A stretch of 64,000 nucleotides of DNA. Origin: Collinsella provencensis. Its GTDB lineage: Bacteria > Actinomycetota > Coriobacteriia > Coriobacteriales > Coriobacteriaceae. The notes beneath the pieces were generated by a model. That model was not told where the DNA came from, did no database searches, and worked only from the letters and a program-made list of their open reading frames with translations. The stretch spans positions 467,542 to 531,541 of the forward strand of contig NZ_LT904908.1 of NCBI RefSeq assembly GCF_900199705.1. Direction: 5' to 3'. The translations under genes and the position numbers were made by a program. Shown here piece by piece: positions 1 through 9,384 of this stretch. Position 1 is the stretch's first letter; each line of letters begins with the position of its first letter.

Positions 1-391
1 GCGCATCGAGCGGCTTCTTGCAGGTGGGGCACACATTGCGAACCTGCGTGTTGCACACGGGGCACACGATGAAATCCTTCTCGATGGGGGTACCGCAGTT
101 GGGGCAAGTGCCATACTGCGCAAGCTGGCGCTCACGCAGGGCAACGTCGAGCTCCTGCTCTTCACGATCGGAGAGATAGGAATTGGGACGAAGCACCACG
201 TAGGCAATGAGACCGACGAAGGGAATGAGGGCAACGAGACCCCAAGCCCAGAACTGCCTGACACCGCGACGCTTCGCGTCGATGAACACATAGACGACGG
301 AGAGCACGTAAAGTGCGACCACAAAAGCAATGAAGGCGTAAACCACCATCATAAGCTGCGGAGACATAAGCTCGGAGATGTACTTCGACAT
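1..391 (-). CDS. Membrane-anchored double zinc-ribbon protein, partial (C-terminus outside window)
   Basis: The reading frame runs leftwards from an ATG at 389-391 and leaves the window still open. A good Shine-Dalgarno (GAAAGG) lies upstream of the ATG. The first about 65 residues contain two hydrophobic segments with a short basic loop (DAKRRG) between them, like the PLDc_N type of small membrane domain. After an acidic linker come CxxC pairs in order CPNC, CPVC and CPTC, a double zinc ribbon like those at the end of many regulatory or stress membrane proteins. The first pair is about 105 residues in. Function is unknown. It may anchor a zinc-ribbon sensor or adaptor in the membrane. It is divergent from the oxidoreductase that follows. 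Confidence 0.75.
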   Translation of the reverse strand, partial: MSKYISELMSPQLMMVVYAFIAFVVALYVLSVVYVFIDAKRRGVRQFWAWGLVALIPFVGLIAYVVLRPNSYLSDREEQELDVALRERQLAQYGTCPNCGTPIEKDFIVCPVCNTQVRNVCPTCKKPLDA

Positions 392-597
392 GCTGATTAA
401 CCTTTCAGCGGGCTGCGAGAACGCAAACTGGTCATTTACGTTCAGCATTGTATACCCGCACATACGGGCATGCGCCCCACAACACGCAGGTCGCACGCGA
501 GCGCCACGAGAAACCCTCGAAAACGGAAGACCTAAAAACGAGTAGGATATACAGAGGAGCCTGTAAGCACGCGACCATCGCGGACGGGAGCACGAAC

Positions 598-3378
598 ATG
601 GAACGTTTTGATGTCGCCATTGTCGGAGCCGGTATCACAGGGTGCGCAATCGCGCGACACCTGGCACAGTTCGAACTCAAGATATGCGTTGTCGAAGCGG
701 GAAATGACATTGCGTTGGGCGCCTCCAAGGCGAATGGCGGCTTGGTACATGCAGGCTATGACCCCGCGCCGGGCACCGTGAAAGCCTCGGTTAACGCACG
801 CGGATGTTCCCTATACGGCACATGGTCGGATGAGCTTGGCTTTTCGTTCCGACGCACCGGATCGATGGTGCTGGGATTTAGCGAAGAGGACCGTGCGAGA
901 CTCGAGCATCTGAAAGCCAACGGCATTGCAAATGGCGTACCGGAGCTTTCGATTATCACGCCCGAACGCATCCACGAACTTGAACCGCGTGCCAGCGAAG
1001 AGGCGACCTGTGCACTGTGGTGCCCATCCACCGGATATGTCGATTCTTTCGAGGTCGCCATCACGGCGGCAGAAAACGCCGTGGCAAACGGTGTGACCTT
1101 CCTGCGCAGCGCGGCGGTCGAATCCATCGAACACACCGAAAACGGCGATTTTGAGCTTTCCACAACCGCGGGAACGGTGCGCTCCCGTTTTCTCGTCAAT
1201 GCGGCGGGCGCGGGCGCGGCCGACATCTCCCGTATGACAGGTGGCGAGGAATTCAAACTCAAGTGGCGCCAGGGAAACATCGTCGTCCTCGACAAAGAGC
1301 CGCGCGCACTCATGCCGCTCTACCCGGTTCCCACGCCCATTTCCAAGGGCGTGATCGTTACCGGCACCGTCCACAACAACACCGTCATCACCGCCACCGC
1401 GGCTCTGCGCGAGCCTGGTGACACCGATACGTACGCCGCCGATATCGAAGCGTTGCTCACGGGCGCTCGCAAGCTCGTCCCCAGCTTGGATACGCGACGT
1501 GTGGTGCGCGCCTTTGGCGGTGGGCGAGCCGTCATCGAGGGTCTGAACGACTTCTACATCGGAGCGTCAACACAGGTCGAAGGCCTTTTCCACGCTGCGG
1601 GCATCCAATCCCCCGGCGTTGCGAGCGCGCCCGCAGTCGCGGAGAGCATGGAGCATGTTATGAGAGACGCCGGCGTGCCCCTCGTCCCCCGCTCCGATTG
1701 GAACCCGCGCCGAATCGCACCCGACGACTTCGATGTCGCCCCCCTTGCGCGCAAGCAAGAACTCATTGCCCAAGATCCCGCATGGGGTCGCATCGTCTGC
1801 CGCTGCGAAACGGTCCCCGAGGCCGAAATCGTCGCCGCGATTCATCGAGAGCCGGGTGCCGTTTCGGTTGAGGGCGTCAAACGACGCTGCCGTGCGGGCA
1901 TGGGTCGTTGCCAAAGTGGCTTTTGCCAGAGTCGCGTGGTGGACATCCTCGCGCGCGAATTGGATTGCAAGCCCGAAGAAGTCTTACTCGAAGATTCCGG
2001 ATCCTGGATCGTCGAGGGAGCGCTCAAGGGCGATACCTCAACTGCAGCCCGCCCACTTGATGAGCGCCATGTCCCAGCAGCCCAAACCAATACCGACGTC
2101 GTTGTCATAGGCGGCGGCCCGGCGGGCATGGCAGCCGCACTCTCTGCACATGAGGCGGGTGCACGAGTCGCCCTCATCGAGCGTAACGAGCGCTTAGGCG
2201 GCATCCTGCGCCAGTGCATCCATCCCGGCTTTGGCCTCAAACATTTCAACGAAGAGCTTACCGGCCCTGAATATGCGCAGCGTTTCATCGATCTGGTGGA
2301 AGCCGAAAATATCGATGTCATGCTCAACAGCATGGTACTCGGCATCGACTCCGATGATGCAGACGTGTCTGGCAAGCCGACCGGCCACCATACCGTCACC
2401 GTCATGTCGAGCGAAGGCATGATAAAACTTTCCTGCCGCTCGGTCGTTCTCGCCATGGGATGCCGCGAGCGCACGCGCTCCGAAATCAAAATCCCCGGCA
2501 GCAGGCCGGCGGGCGTGTTTACCGCGGGCCTGGCGCAGCGTTACATCAACATCGAAAACCTCAAACCCGCACGGCGCGTGGTCATTTTGGGCTCGGGTGA
2601 CATCGGCCTCATTATGGCACGCCGCTGTGCACTCGAGGGCATTGAGGTCGAAGGCGTCTACGAACTCATGCCCTATGCCAACGGTTTGCACCGCAACATC
2701 AAAAACTGCCTGGACGACTTTGGCATCCCCCTGCATCTTTCCACCACGGTCACGCGCGTCATCGGGCGCGAGCGCGTGGAGGCGGTCGAGGTCTCCCAGG
2801 TAGACGATTCGCTCTCCCCGATTCCCGGAACCGAGCGGGTCATCCCCTGCGACGCCCTGCTGCTCTCCGTGGGTCTCATCCCCGAAAACGAGCTCGCCAC
2901 CGCAGCGGGCGTTGAGCTCAACCCGCGCACACGCGGTGCCGCGGTCGATCAAGACCTGCAGACGAACGTCCCGGGGATCTTCTCGTGCGGCAACGTGCTG
3001 CACGTGCATGACCTGGCAGATAATGTCACCGACGAAGCGGAGCGAGCGGGCCGCGCAGCTGCTGCATATGCATGCGAGATGGGTTTTGAGGGCGCAGATG
3101 CCACCGTTACCTGCGACATCACCGTCGAGCCTGCAGGATTTGCCGGATACGTCATGCCCTCGCGCATCACGCATCCCGCCTCCACCAAGCTCTACTTCCG
3201 CGTGCGCAAACCGCTTGACCATGCACGCCTGCGCATCCTCTCGGGCGACCGTGTGCTGTTCGAGGGCAAACCGCGTGCGTTCAAGCCGAGCATCATGGAG
3301 GCGGCACCGCTTACCGCCAAAATGATCGACGCCGCCCAAGGCACCATCACGCTTTCCATTGAGCCGATTGAGGGGTAA
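598..3378 (+). CDS. Fused GlpA-like / BFD / GlpB-like FAD-NAD(P) oxidoreductase (anaerobic glycerol-3-phosphate dehydrogenase type)
   Basis: This 926-residue protein joins two flavoenzymes usually encoded separately. Residues 1 to about 380 form a GlpA/DAO-type FAD domain (VAIVGAGITG near residue 5). Residues about 397-460 form a BFD-like [2Fe-2S] domain with cysteines in CRC...CRAGMGRCQSGFC. From about 499 a second dinucleotide-binding domain starts (VVVIGGGPAG), with an internal NAD site VVILGSGDIG near 661. It probably oxidises sn-glycerol-3-phosphate or a related hydroxy-acid and passes electrons to the membrane or a soluble acceptor. The frame is open from 448, but the ATG at 598 has GGGAG upstream and starts directly on the FAD motif. 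The next gene, a DUF1667 protein, is the usual third member of this set. The exact substrate is not certain. Confidence 0.88.
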   Translation: MERFDVAIVGAGITGCAIARHLAQFELKICVVEAGNDIALGASKANGGLVHAGYDPAPGTVKASVNARGCSLYGTWSDELGFSFRRTGSMVLGFSEEDRARLEHLKANGIANGVPELSIITPERIHELEPRASEEATCALWCPSTGYVDSFEVAITAAENAVANGVTFLRSAAVESIEHTENGDFELSTTAGTVRSRFLVNAAGAGAADISRMTGGEEFKLKWRQGNIVVLDKEPRALMPLYPVPTPISKGVIVTGTVHNNTVITATAALREPGDTDTYAADIEALLTGARKLVPSLDTRRVVRAFGGGRAVIEGLNDFYIGASTQVEGLFHAAGIQSPGVASAPAVAESMEHVMRDAGVPLVPRSDWNPRRIAPDDFDVAPLARKQELIAQDPAWGRIVCRCETVPEAEIVAAIHREPGAVSVEGVKRRCRAGMGRCQSGFCQSRVVDILARELDCKPEEVLLEDSGSWIVEGALKGDTSTAARPLDERHVPAAQTNTDVVVIGGGPAGMAAALSAHEAGARVALIERNERLGGILRQCIHPGFGLKHFNEELTGPEYAQRFIDLVEAENIDVMLNSMVLGIDSDDADVSGKPTGHHTVTVMSSEGMIKLSCRSVVLAMGCRERTRSEIKIPGSRPAGVFTAGLAQRYINIENLKPARRVVILGSGDIGLIMARRCALEGIEVEGVYELMPYANGLHRNIKNCLDDFGIPLHLSTTVTRVIGRERVEAVEVSQVDDSLSPIPGTERVIPCDALLLSVGLIPENELATAAGVELNPRTRGAAVDQDLQTNVPGIFSCGNVLHVHDLADNVTDEAERAGRAAAAYACEMGFEGADATVTCDITVEPAGFAGYVMPSRITHPASTKLYFRVRKPLDHARLRILSGDRVLFEGKPRAFKPSIMEAAPLTAKMIDAAQGTITLSIEPIEG

Positions 3379-3383
3379 CACAC

Positions 3384-3782
3384 ATGGGCACGGATACGAA
3401 CACCATTGAGATCAGGCAGATCCACTGCACCACCTGCCCCTCAGAGTGCCTGCTCACCGTGGAGGTGGAGCTTGACTCCATGGGCGTCGAGGTGGGCGTG
3501 CGCGAGGTGAGCGGCAATCGCTGCCCCCGGGGAGCCGCCTTTGCCCATCAGGAGATAACCCGCCCCATGCGCGTCCTCACGACAACCGTGATTTTGCACG
3601 ATGCAGATGAGCGCCTGCTGCCCGTGCGGACCGCCGAGGCAATTCCTCTCGACTTGCACGCACAAGCGATGGAGCTGCTCCAACATACCACCGTCCAAGC
3701 GCCCGTTTCCATGGGTGACGTCGTGATTTCCAATATCCTGGATACCGGGACGGATGTCGTCGCTAGCCTCAGCGTGCGCTGA
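3384..3782 (+). CDS. DUF1667 family cysteine-rich protein, partner of the GlpA/B-like oxidoreductase
   Basis: A 132-residue protein starting 5 nt after the oxidoreductase stop, so the two are almost surely co-transcribed. Cysteines at 15, 18 and 22 (HCTTCPSEC) and the later GNRCPRG motif are the hallmarks of DUF1667. Such proteins follow GlpA-like and thioredoxin-reductase-like flavoproteins in anaerobes. The cysteines could bind a metal or an Fe-S centre and serve in electron transfer; this is inferred, since no DUF1667 mechanism is firmly established. No membrane segment or signal peptide is visible. Confidence 0.85.
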   Translation: MGTDTNTIEIRQIHCTTCPSECLLTVEVELDSMGVEVGVREVSGNRCPRGAAFAHQEITRPMRVLTTTVILHDADERLLPVRTAEAIPLDLHAQAMELLQHTTVQAPVSMGDVVISNILDTGTDVVASLSVR

Positions 3783-3859
3783 GTTCGCAAGAACGCACGC
3801 GACTCATTTGTTGAAAGCTGCACAAAAGGCTGAAGCTCCCGCCAAAACCACCAGCAAGT

Positions 3860-5206
3860 TTAGCGGAACAGCCCTGCAACCTCGCCGGCGAGGGTGATGG
3901 TACCCGCCGCCACAAACGGTGTGCCCGCTGCGGTAAGCACATGCACGGCCTCTTCAACCGTGGCGTATGTTGCGACGATTTTGTCCTTCGGCTGAATGAG
4001 CCCGACAAGCTCGTCAGCCGGAAGCGCGCGCTCGCTCGATGTGGCAGTTACCACCACACGCGGAAACGCGGAAACAAGCACATCTACGATACCGCTTACG
4101 TCCTTGTCGGAAAGCGCAGCGACAAGCAGCGTGGGACGGGTCTCCACACATGGTTCAATCTCATCAAGGGCGAACACGAAGTTCTCACAGCTCTGCGGAT
4201 TGTGACACGCATCGATAAGCACCAACGGATCGACGCGCAACACATCAAAACGACCAGGTGTCGGACAGGCATCGAGGCTCTCCGAAAGTACGGTGTCATC
4301 AAGTTTCCGACCCAGATACGCCTCGGCCAAAGCGATTGCACATGCGGCATTTTGCGGCTGATAGCTCGGCTTATGCAGAGACGCATGGTAGGTAGCGTGG
4401 GTCGTTGTAGTCTTGAACTCAACGGTATCGCCCAAAAACGCCGGCTCCTTGAGCGTCGTGTGGGACACCACTACAGGATCGACATCGCATGCCGCGCAGC
4501 GCTCTTGCATTACGCGCCATACGCTCGGCTCATGCACGCCCTCGCCGAGCACCACCGCTCGACCCGGTTTGATAACAGCCGCCTTCTCGCCTGCGATTTC
4601 GGAGAGCGTGTTTCCCAAGATATGCATATGGTCGAGACCGATGCCAGTAATGGCGACGGCGAGGGGGTCGGCTGCGCTCGTCGCATCCCAACGTCCGCCC
4701 AAGCCAACTTCGAGCACCGCCACATCGACGCGTGCCTCGGCAAACAATACAAAGGCGCCGACGGTCAGCAGGTCGAACGGAGAGATGCCATACGGCTCCC
4801 TCCCCGCTTGAACACGTTTTTCGTTAACGCGGCGTCCAGCCTCCACGGCAACTGACACTCCGTGGGCAAAAACCTCACTCGAGACAGGAGAACCCGCAAT
4901 CTCGATGCGCTCTTCAAAGTGCACGAGTTGGGGCGATGTGTACAAGCCCGTCTTCAGCCCCTCGCCCGACAAAATGGCCGCGGTAAAGCGCGCCGTGGAC
5001 GTCTTGCCATTGGTGCCCGCAACCTGAATGCAGTCCACATGCTCGTCGGGACGCTCGAGCTCGTCGAGCAACGCCACGACCGTCTCAAGCAGCGCCGTTC
5101 CCGTACCGAATATCTTTCCGGTATCAAATGCAACGGCGAGCGCCTCTTCATAGCCAAGTTCCCGCACCTCAAAGGGCACAGCATATGTCTGCATACGTTT
5201 TGACAC
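3860..5206 (-). CDS. folC: Folylpolyglutamate synthase / dihydrofolate synthase
   Basis: FolC adds glutamate to dihydropteroate and to folates in the cytoplasm, using ATP. The 448-residue length fits the family. The N-terminal Mur-ligase-type domain has the P-loop GTNGKTS at residues 64-70, then a YTSPQLVHFEERI segment and a GLGGRWDATSA motif. The glutamate-ligase domain follows (LIDACHNP). A GTG start at 5204-5206 is preferred because AGGAG lies 6 nt upstream; the internal ATG at 5194 would be too far away. It lies 15 nt downstream of the FNT channel gene, so these form a two-gene unit. It converges on the DUF1667 gene. Confidence 0.93.
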   Translation of the reverse strand: MSKRMQTYAVPFEVRELGYEEALAVAFDTGKIFGTGTALLETVVALLDELERPDEHVDCIQVAGTNGKTSTARFTAAILSGEGLKTGLYTSPQLVHFEERIEIAGSPVSSEVFAHGVSVAVEAGRRVNEKRVQAGREPYGISPFDLLTVGAFVLFAEARVDVAVLEVGLGGRWDATSAADPLAVAITGIGLDHMHILGNTLSEIAGEKAAVIKPGRAVVLGEGVHEPSVWRVMQERCAACDVDPVVVSHTTLKEPAFLGDTVEFKTTTTHATYHASLHKPSYQPQNAACAIALAEAYLGRKLDDTVLSESLDACPTPGRFDVLRVDPLVLIDACHNPQSCENFVFALDEIEPCVETRPTLLVAALSDKDVSGIVDVLVSAFPRVVVTATSSERALPADELVGLIQPKDKIVATYATVEEAVHVLTAAGTPFVAAGTITLAGEVAGLFR

Positions 5207-5221
5207 GAAAGGCTCCTTCGA

Positions 5222-6055
5222 TTATTCGCGTCCAAACGCGACCCAATACGTCGTGCCGAAGGCCACGCCACCCACGACGTTACCGAGTGTCACGATAACG
5301 ATGTTGACAAGCACCCCCTGGCACAAAGCGGCGAGGCCCGTGGCAGGAGCCACAGCGCCGAACAAACCTTGAATGGCCAAACCGAGCGGTAAGAAGAACA
5401 GGTTGGCAACCGAGTGCTCGCAGCCAAGCACCACGAACGCGGTCACAGGCAAGATGGTGGCCGCAAGTTTATCGCACGTCGTCTTTCCGGCGCTACCAAT
5501 CCAAACGGCCAAACACACGAGATAGTTGCACAAGATACCGCGCACGAAGGCCTCAAGCGGGGCAAGACTCGCTTTGCCCACCGCCACGTTGTATGCCGTC
5601 TGTGCAAAGGCGCCGCCGAACAGACCGAGACATCCGGAACAATAAATCAGCGCCACCATGAGCAGCGAACCCACGAGATTTCCCGCATACACGACGGCCC
5701 ACATCTTGAGCATGCGTCCCATGCTGAATCGACCGCGCAACACGCCGATCGCCATGAGGCTATTGCCCGTGAACAGCTCCGCACCCGCCGCCATAACGGC
5801 AAACAAGCCAAAGCAAAATGCCAGACCGCCTATGATCGCTGAAGCAGTGGAGCCGAGCGTAGCGTCGGAACGCACGGCAATCATGAACGATCCGCCCGTG
5901 GCAACGAACACGCCAGCGAGCACGGCGAGCGCAAATGCGCGCACCAAAGGCATGTTCGCCTTCGCCGCCATCGCGTTCTCAACCGCCGTGAGGTTCTCGG
6001 CGGGGGGGCGCATGACAGCCGACGCGCACTCATTATGTTGTTGCATACCCGACAT
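5222..6055 (-). CDS. Formate/nitrite transporter (FNT) family channel
   Basis: A 277-residue integral membrane protein with about six hydrophobic segments, the size of FocA/NirC channels. FNT landmarks are visible: AGAELFTGN in the second segment, RGILCNYLVCLAVW in the middle and GCEHSVANLFFLP with the pore histidine. Family members move formate, nitrite or hydrosulfide through the inner membrane as pentamers. Which anion is used here cannot be told from sequence; formate is plausible in a fermenter. The ATG at 6053-6055 has GAGGGG upstream. folC follows after 15 nt. The cytoplasmic N-terminus of about 30 residues is polar, as in FocA. Confidence 0.88.
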   Translation of the reverse strand: MSGMQQHNECASAVMRPPAENLTAVENAMAAKANMPLVRAFALAVLAGVFVATGGSFMIAVRSDATLGSTASAIIGGLAFCFGLFAVMAAGAELFTGNSLMAIGVLRGRFSMGRMLKMWAVVYAGNLVGSLLMVALIYCSGCLGLFGGAFAQTAYNVAVGKASLAPLEAFVRGILCNYLVCLAVWIGSAGKTTCDKLAATILPVTAFVVLGCEHSVANLFFLPLGLAIQGLFGAVAPATGLAALCQGVLVNIVIVTLGNVVGGVAFGTTYWVAFGRE

Positions 6056-6070
6056 GACGACTTCCCCTCA

Positions 6071-6113
6071 CCGAAAAATAACGTGTCCGGCCAGGTAAAA
6101 CACCCAGCCGGAC
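6071..6113 (-). terminator. Rho-independent terminator of valS
   Basis: On the minus strand a 7-bp perfect stem (GTCCGGC / GCCGGAC, arms 6107-6113 and 6085-6091) with a 15-nt loop is followed by a T-rich run (TTATTTTT). It lies 24 nt after the valS stop and just before the FNT gene. Confidence 0.8.
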
Positions 6114-6136
6114 CTTACCCGAACAATTCGATACTA

Positions 6137-8851
6137 CTACGCCCCGAAGTCGGCAAGCTGCGCCTTGATTGCGGCAATGGTATCGGTAAGTTCCGCTGCG
6201 CGATCGCGCTTCTTGGCGACGACCTCAGGTGCGGCCTTTGCAACAAAGCCCGCGTTCGACAGGGTCTTCTGCGCGGAAGCAAGCTCCTTCTCAGCCGCAG
6301 CGAGTTCCTTTTGCAGGCGCGCCTTTTCGGCGTCAAAGTCAACCAAATCGCCCACGACCACGAAGGAGTCGAAATCAGAGCCGGCAAACGCGATCGACTG
6401 GGCCGGCTTATCAAAGCCCTCAAACCCGCACACGGCGAGCTCGCTGATGTTCGCCAAACCGCAGATGAAGGCGGACATGCCCTCGATCGCGTCGGCGACC
6501 TCGGCATTCGCGGCCTTCACAACTACGGCAAGCGGCTCTTTGGGGCTCAGGCGATAACGAGCGCGCGTGGAACGGACATTGCCCACCACAGCACGCGCCA
6601 GCTCGAAGGAGCGCTCGGCAGGCTCATCAACATAGCGCTCGAACGCCTCGGGCTCCGGCCATGCGGCAACGATAAGTGCCTCGGCACGATTGCACTCCCC
6701 CGCCTCGTTCACATCGAGCCAGCTTGCAGGCATCTGGTCCCAAATCGCCTCGGTCACGAACGGCATGAGCGGATGCATAATGCGCAGCGAGGTGTCGAGC
6801 ACGAAGATCAAGTTGCGCTGAGCCTGCAGGCGGGCATCATCGTCCTTGAGACGCGTCTTGGTGACCTCGATGTACCAGTCGCACACCTCGTTCCAGAAGA
6901 AGTTCTGCACGCCACGGGCAGTGTCACCAAAGGAATACTGCTCGATGCCCTCGGTCACCATACGGACGGCCTTGGCAAGGCGGCTGAACATCCACGCATC
7001 TGCAGCGGTCTCGGCAATCGGCTCGCCAGGGGTGTAGCCTTCCATGTTCATGAGCAGGAAACGGCTGGCGTTCCAGATCTTGGTCACGAACGCGCGGGCC
7101 TGGTCGGTGCGCGGGGAGCCTTTTAGCTCGTGGGTCTTCTTGTCGATATCGGCGTCAAATTTGACGTCTTGGTTGTTGGTGCACAGCGTGTACAGGTTGA
7201 AGCGCATGGCATCGGCGCCATACATGTCGATGAGGTCCATGGGGTTCACACCGTTGCCCTTGGACTTGGACATACGGCTGCCGTCTTTGGCGAGAATCGT
7301 AGGGTAAATCACCACGTCATGGAAGGGAATCTCATCCAGGAAGTACAGCGAGCTCATGACCATGCGGGCAACCCAGAGCGCGATGATGTCTCGCGCGGTG
7401 ACCAGCGCGGTCGTGGGATGATGACCCTCGAGCTGCTCGGGGTGCTGCGGCCAGCCCTGCGTGGCAAAGGTCCACAGCTGGCTCGAGAACCACGTGTCAA
7501 GCACGTTCTCGTCCTGATGCACATGGCGACCGCCGCACTTGGGGCATACGTCGACGTCCTCCATGCAGGCGTCTTCCCAGCCGCAATCCTCGCAGTAGAA
7601 CACGGGGATGCGGTGACCCCACCACAGCTGACGAGAGATGCACCAGTCCTTGAGGTTTTCCATCCACGTGGTGTACGTATCGGTCCAACGAGCCGGATGG
7701 AACGTCACGCGACCGTCCTTCACGGCATCAAGCGCAGGGCCCTTGAGCTTGTCGACGGCCACGAACCACTGCTCGGAGAGCCACGGCTCGAGCGTCTGAT
7801 CGCAGCGGTAGCAGTGCATGACGGAATGGTCGTGATCCTCTACGTGATCGAGTAGATCATGCTCCTCGAACCACGCGACAACAGCCTCACGGCACTCGTC
7901 GCGCGTCATTCCGCTGAATTCGCCATACCCCTCGACAACAACCGCGTGCTCGTCGAAGATGTTGATCTGCGGCAGGTCGTGGGCTTGGCCCATGGCGTAG
8001 TCGTTGGGGTCGTGCGCGGGCGTGACCTTGACGAAACCCGAGCCAAAACCGGCGTCGACGTGCCAATCCTCAAAAATGGGAATCTCGCGATCGACAATGG
8101 GCAGGCGAACGGTCTTACCCACAAAGGCTGCCTTCTCAGGGTCCTTGGGACTCACGGCAACACCGGTGTCGCCGAGCATAGTTTCGGGACGCGTAGTTGC
8201 AACGACAATGTACTCTTGGCCGTTCACGGGCTCGGTGAGCGGATAACGCAAATGCCACAGATGGCCGGCCTCATCCTTGTACTCAGCCTCGTCATCCGAA
8301 ATAGCGGTGGTGCAGTCGGGACACCAGTTGACGATGCGCTTGCCGCGGTAAATCAAACCGTCGTGATACCAATCGCAAAAGACCTTGCGAACGGCCTCGG
8401 CGTAATCATCATCCATGGTGAAGCGCTCACCATCGAAGTCGATGGAGCAGCCCATGCGCTTAATCTGCTCGACGATGGTGCCGCCGTATTCATGCGTCCA
8501 GTCCCAACAAGCGTCAAGGAACTTCTCGCGGCCGATTTCAAGGCGCGAAATGCCCTCGCTCTTGAGTTTCTTATCGACCTTGGTCTGTGTGGCGATGCCC
8601 GCATGGTCAGTTCCGAGAATCCAACGCGTGGAGCGGCCACGCATGCGCGCCATACGAACGATGGCATCCTGAATGGAATCGTCGGTGGCGTGGCCCATGT
8701 GCAGGATGCCCGTGACATTGGGCGGCGGAATGGTAACCGTGCAGTCACCCACGCCGGGACGACGGCGATAGTAACCCCCATCGAGCCATTTCTGAATCAT
8801 CGCAGGTTCATTGACCGCAGGATTGTAGTTCTTGGGCATCTCTTCTGCCAT
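6137..8851 (-). CDS. valS: Valine-tRNA ligase
   Basis: A 904-residue class I aminoacyl-tRNA synthetase that charges tRNA-Val. The HIGH motif appears as HMGH at residues 51-54. KMSKS appears as RMSKSKGN near residue 525. An editing (CP1) domain lies between them, with the TTRPETMLGDT signature. The last about 70 residues are a charged coiled coil (DAEKARLQKELAAAEKEL), the tRNA-binding arm typical of ValS and absent from IleS. The ATG start follows GAGGAAGGA. The leader of about 200 nt shows no T-box signature. A terminator follows the gene. Confidence 0.97.
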   Translation of the reverse strand: MAEEMPKNYNPAVNEPAMIQKWLDGGYYRRRPGVGDCTVTIPPPNVTGILHMGHATDDSIQDAIVRMARMRGRSTRWILGTDHAGIATQTKVDKKLKSEGISRLEIGREKFLDACWDWTHEYGGTIVEQIKRMGCSIDFDGERFTMDDDYAEAVRKVFCDWYHDGLIYRGKRIVNWCPDCTTAISDDEAEYKDEAGHLWHLRYPLTEPVNGQEYIVVATTRPETMLGDTGVAVSPKDPEKAAFVGKTVRLPIVDREIPIFEDWHVDAGFGSGFVKVTPAHDPNDYAMGQAHDLPQINIFDEHAVVVEGYGEFSGMTRDECREAVVAWFEEHDLLDHVEDHDHSVMHCYRCDQTLEPWLSEQWFVAVDKLKGPALDAVKDGRVTFHPARWTDTYTTWMENLKDWCISRQLWWGHRIPVFYCEDCGWEDACMEDVDVCPKCGGRHVHQDENVLDTWFSSQLWTFATQGWPQHPEQLEGHHPTTALVTARDIIALWVARMVMSSLYFLDEIPFHDVVIYPTILAKDGSRMSKSKGNGVNPMDLIDMYGADAMRFNLYTLCTNNQDVKFDADIDKKTHELKGSPRTDQARAFVTKIWNASRFLLMNMEGYTPGEPIAETAADAWMFSRLAKAVRMVTEGIEQYSFGDTARGVQNFFWNEVCDWYIEVTKTRLKDDDARLQAQRNLIFVLDTSLRIMHPLMPFVTEAIWDQMPASWLDVNEAGECNRAEALIVAAWPEPEAFERYVDEPAERSFELARAVVGNVRSTRARYRLSPKEPLAVVVKAANAEVADAIEGMSAFICGLANISELAVCGFEGFDKPAQSIAFAGSDFDSFVVVGDLVDFDAEKARLQKELAAAEKELASAQKTLSNAGFVAKAAPEVVAKKRDRAAELTDTIAAIKAQLADFGA

Positions 8852-9012
8852 GGGATATCCTTCCTCAGCTTTTCAGACCAAAGAATCAAGTCGTATGGCT
8901 CAACAGAATAGCACACGAACCAGCGAGAACCCCGCGCTCGAATAACCCTCACACGGCATGCGAAAACGGGAAGGCGGACAGACGCCGAAACCTCCTTTGC
9001 GCTATCGGCACC

Positions 9013-9056
9013 TGGCACAAGGGCTCGCCATGGTGTATAGTGTATACGCGTATACA
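9013..9056 (+). promoter_or_regulatory. Promoter and palindromic operator of the relB-like/PIN toxin-antitoxin operon
   Basis: A perfect 16-bp palindrome, TGTATACGCGTATACA, lies at 9041-9056, 13 nt before the antitoxin start. An extra TGTATA half-site lies directly upstream. A likely -10 (TATAGT, 9036-9041) touches it, and TGGCAC lies 17 nt upstream as a weak -35. This layout fits autorepression by the ribbon-helix-helix antitoxin; that role is inferred. Confidence 0.65.
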
Positions 9057-9069
9057 GAAAGGGGCAAGT

Positions 9070-9384
9070 ATGAGTACGGCAATCGTTTCAGGACGCGTCG
9101 ATTCCGATGTGAAGGATCGGGCGGGAGCCTACATTCTCGCTGCCGGACTTACCGTAGGTGAGGTTATAAACGATCTTTGGACGTATATTGCTCAGACAAA
9201 AAGTGTTCCCCGGTTTTCCGTGGAATCCGATACCGAAACAACAGATGCATTCGAGCAGTTCATGCTGATCCGTGAACAAATGCAAGTTCAAAACACGGAA
9301 AGCGGCGTGCCGGAAATGACCAATAGCGAACTTAAAGAATACCTCGCGAACGAAAAGCTCAAAGAATACGAGGCGCTTTTATAA
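9070..9384 (+). CDS. RelB/DinJ-like ribbon-helix-helix antitoxin
   Basis: A 104-residue protein. The first about 45 residues carry a strand (AIVSGRVDSDVKDRA) and a GLTVGEVINDLW helix pair, the RelB/DinJ type of RHH DNA-binding domain. The C-terminal half is acidic and helical, as expected for the toxin-neutralising tail. The ATG at 9070 has AAGGGG upstream and is preferred over a 9040 start, which would lie in the promoter. Its stop overlaps the toxin start by one base (TAATG). RelB/DinJ proteins usually pair with RelE/YafQ RNases; here the partner is a PIN nuclease. Confidence 0.8.
   Translation: MSTAIVSGRVDSDVKDRAGAYILAAGLTVGEVINDLWTYIAQTKSVPRFSVESDTETTDAFEQFMLIREQMQVQNTESGVPEMTNSELKEYLANEKLKEYEALL

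Noticed and set aside
8852-9040. T-box leader for valS
   Set aside because: No anti-terminator bulge sequence or specifier loop with a valine codon is visible in the short leader.
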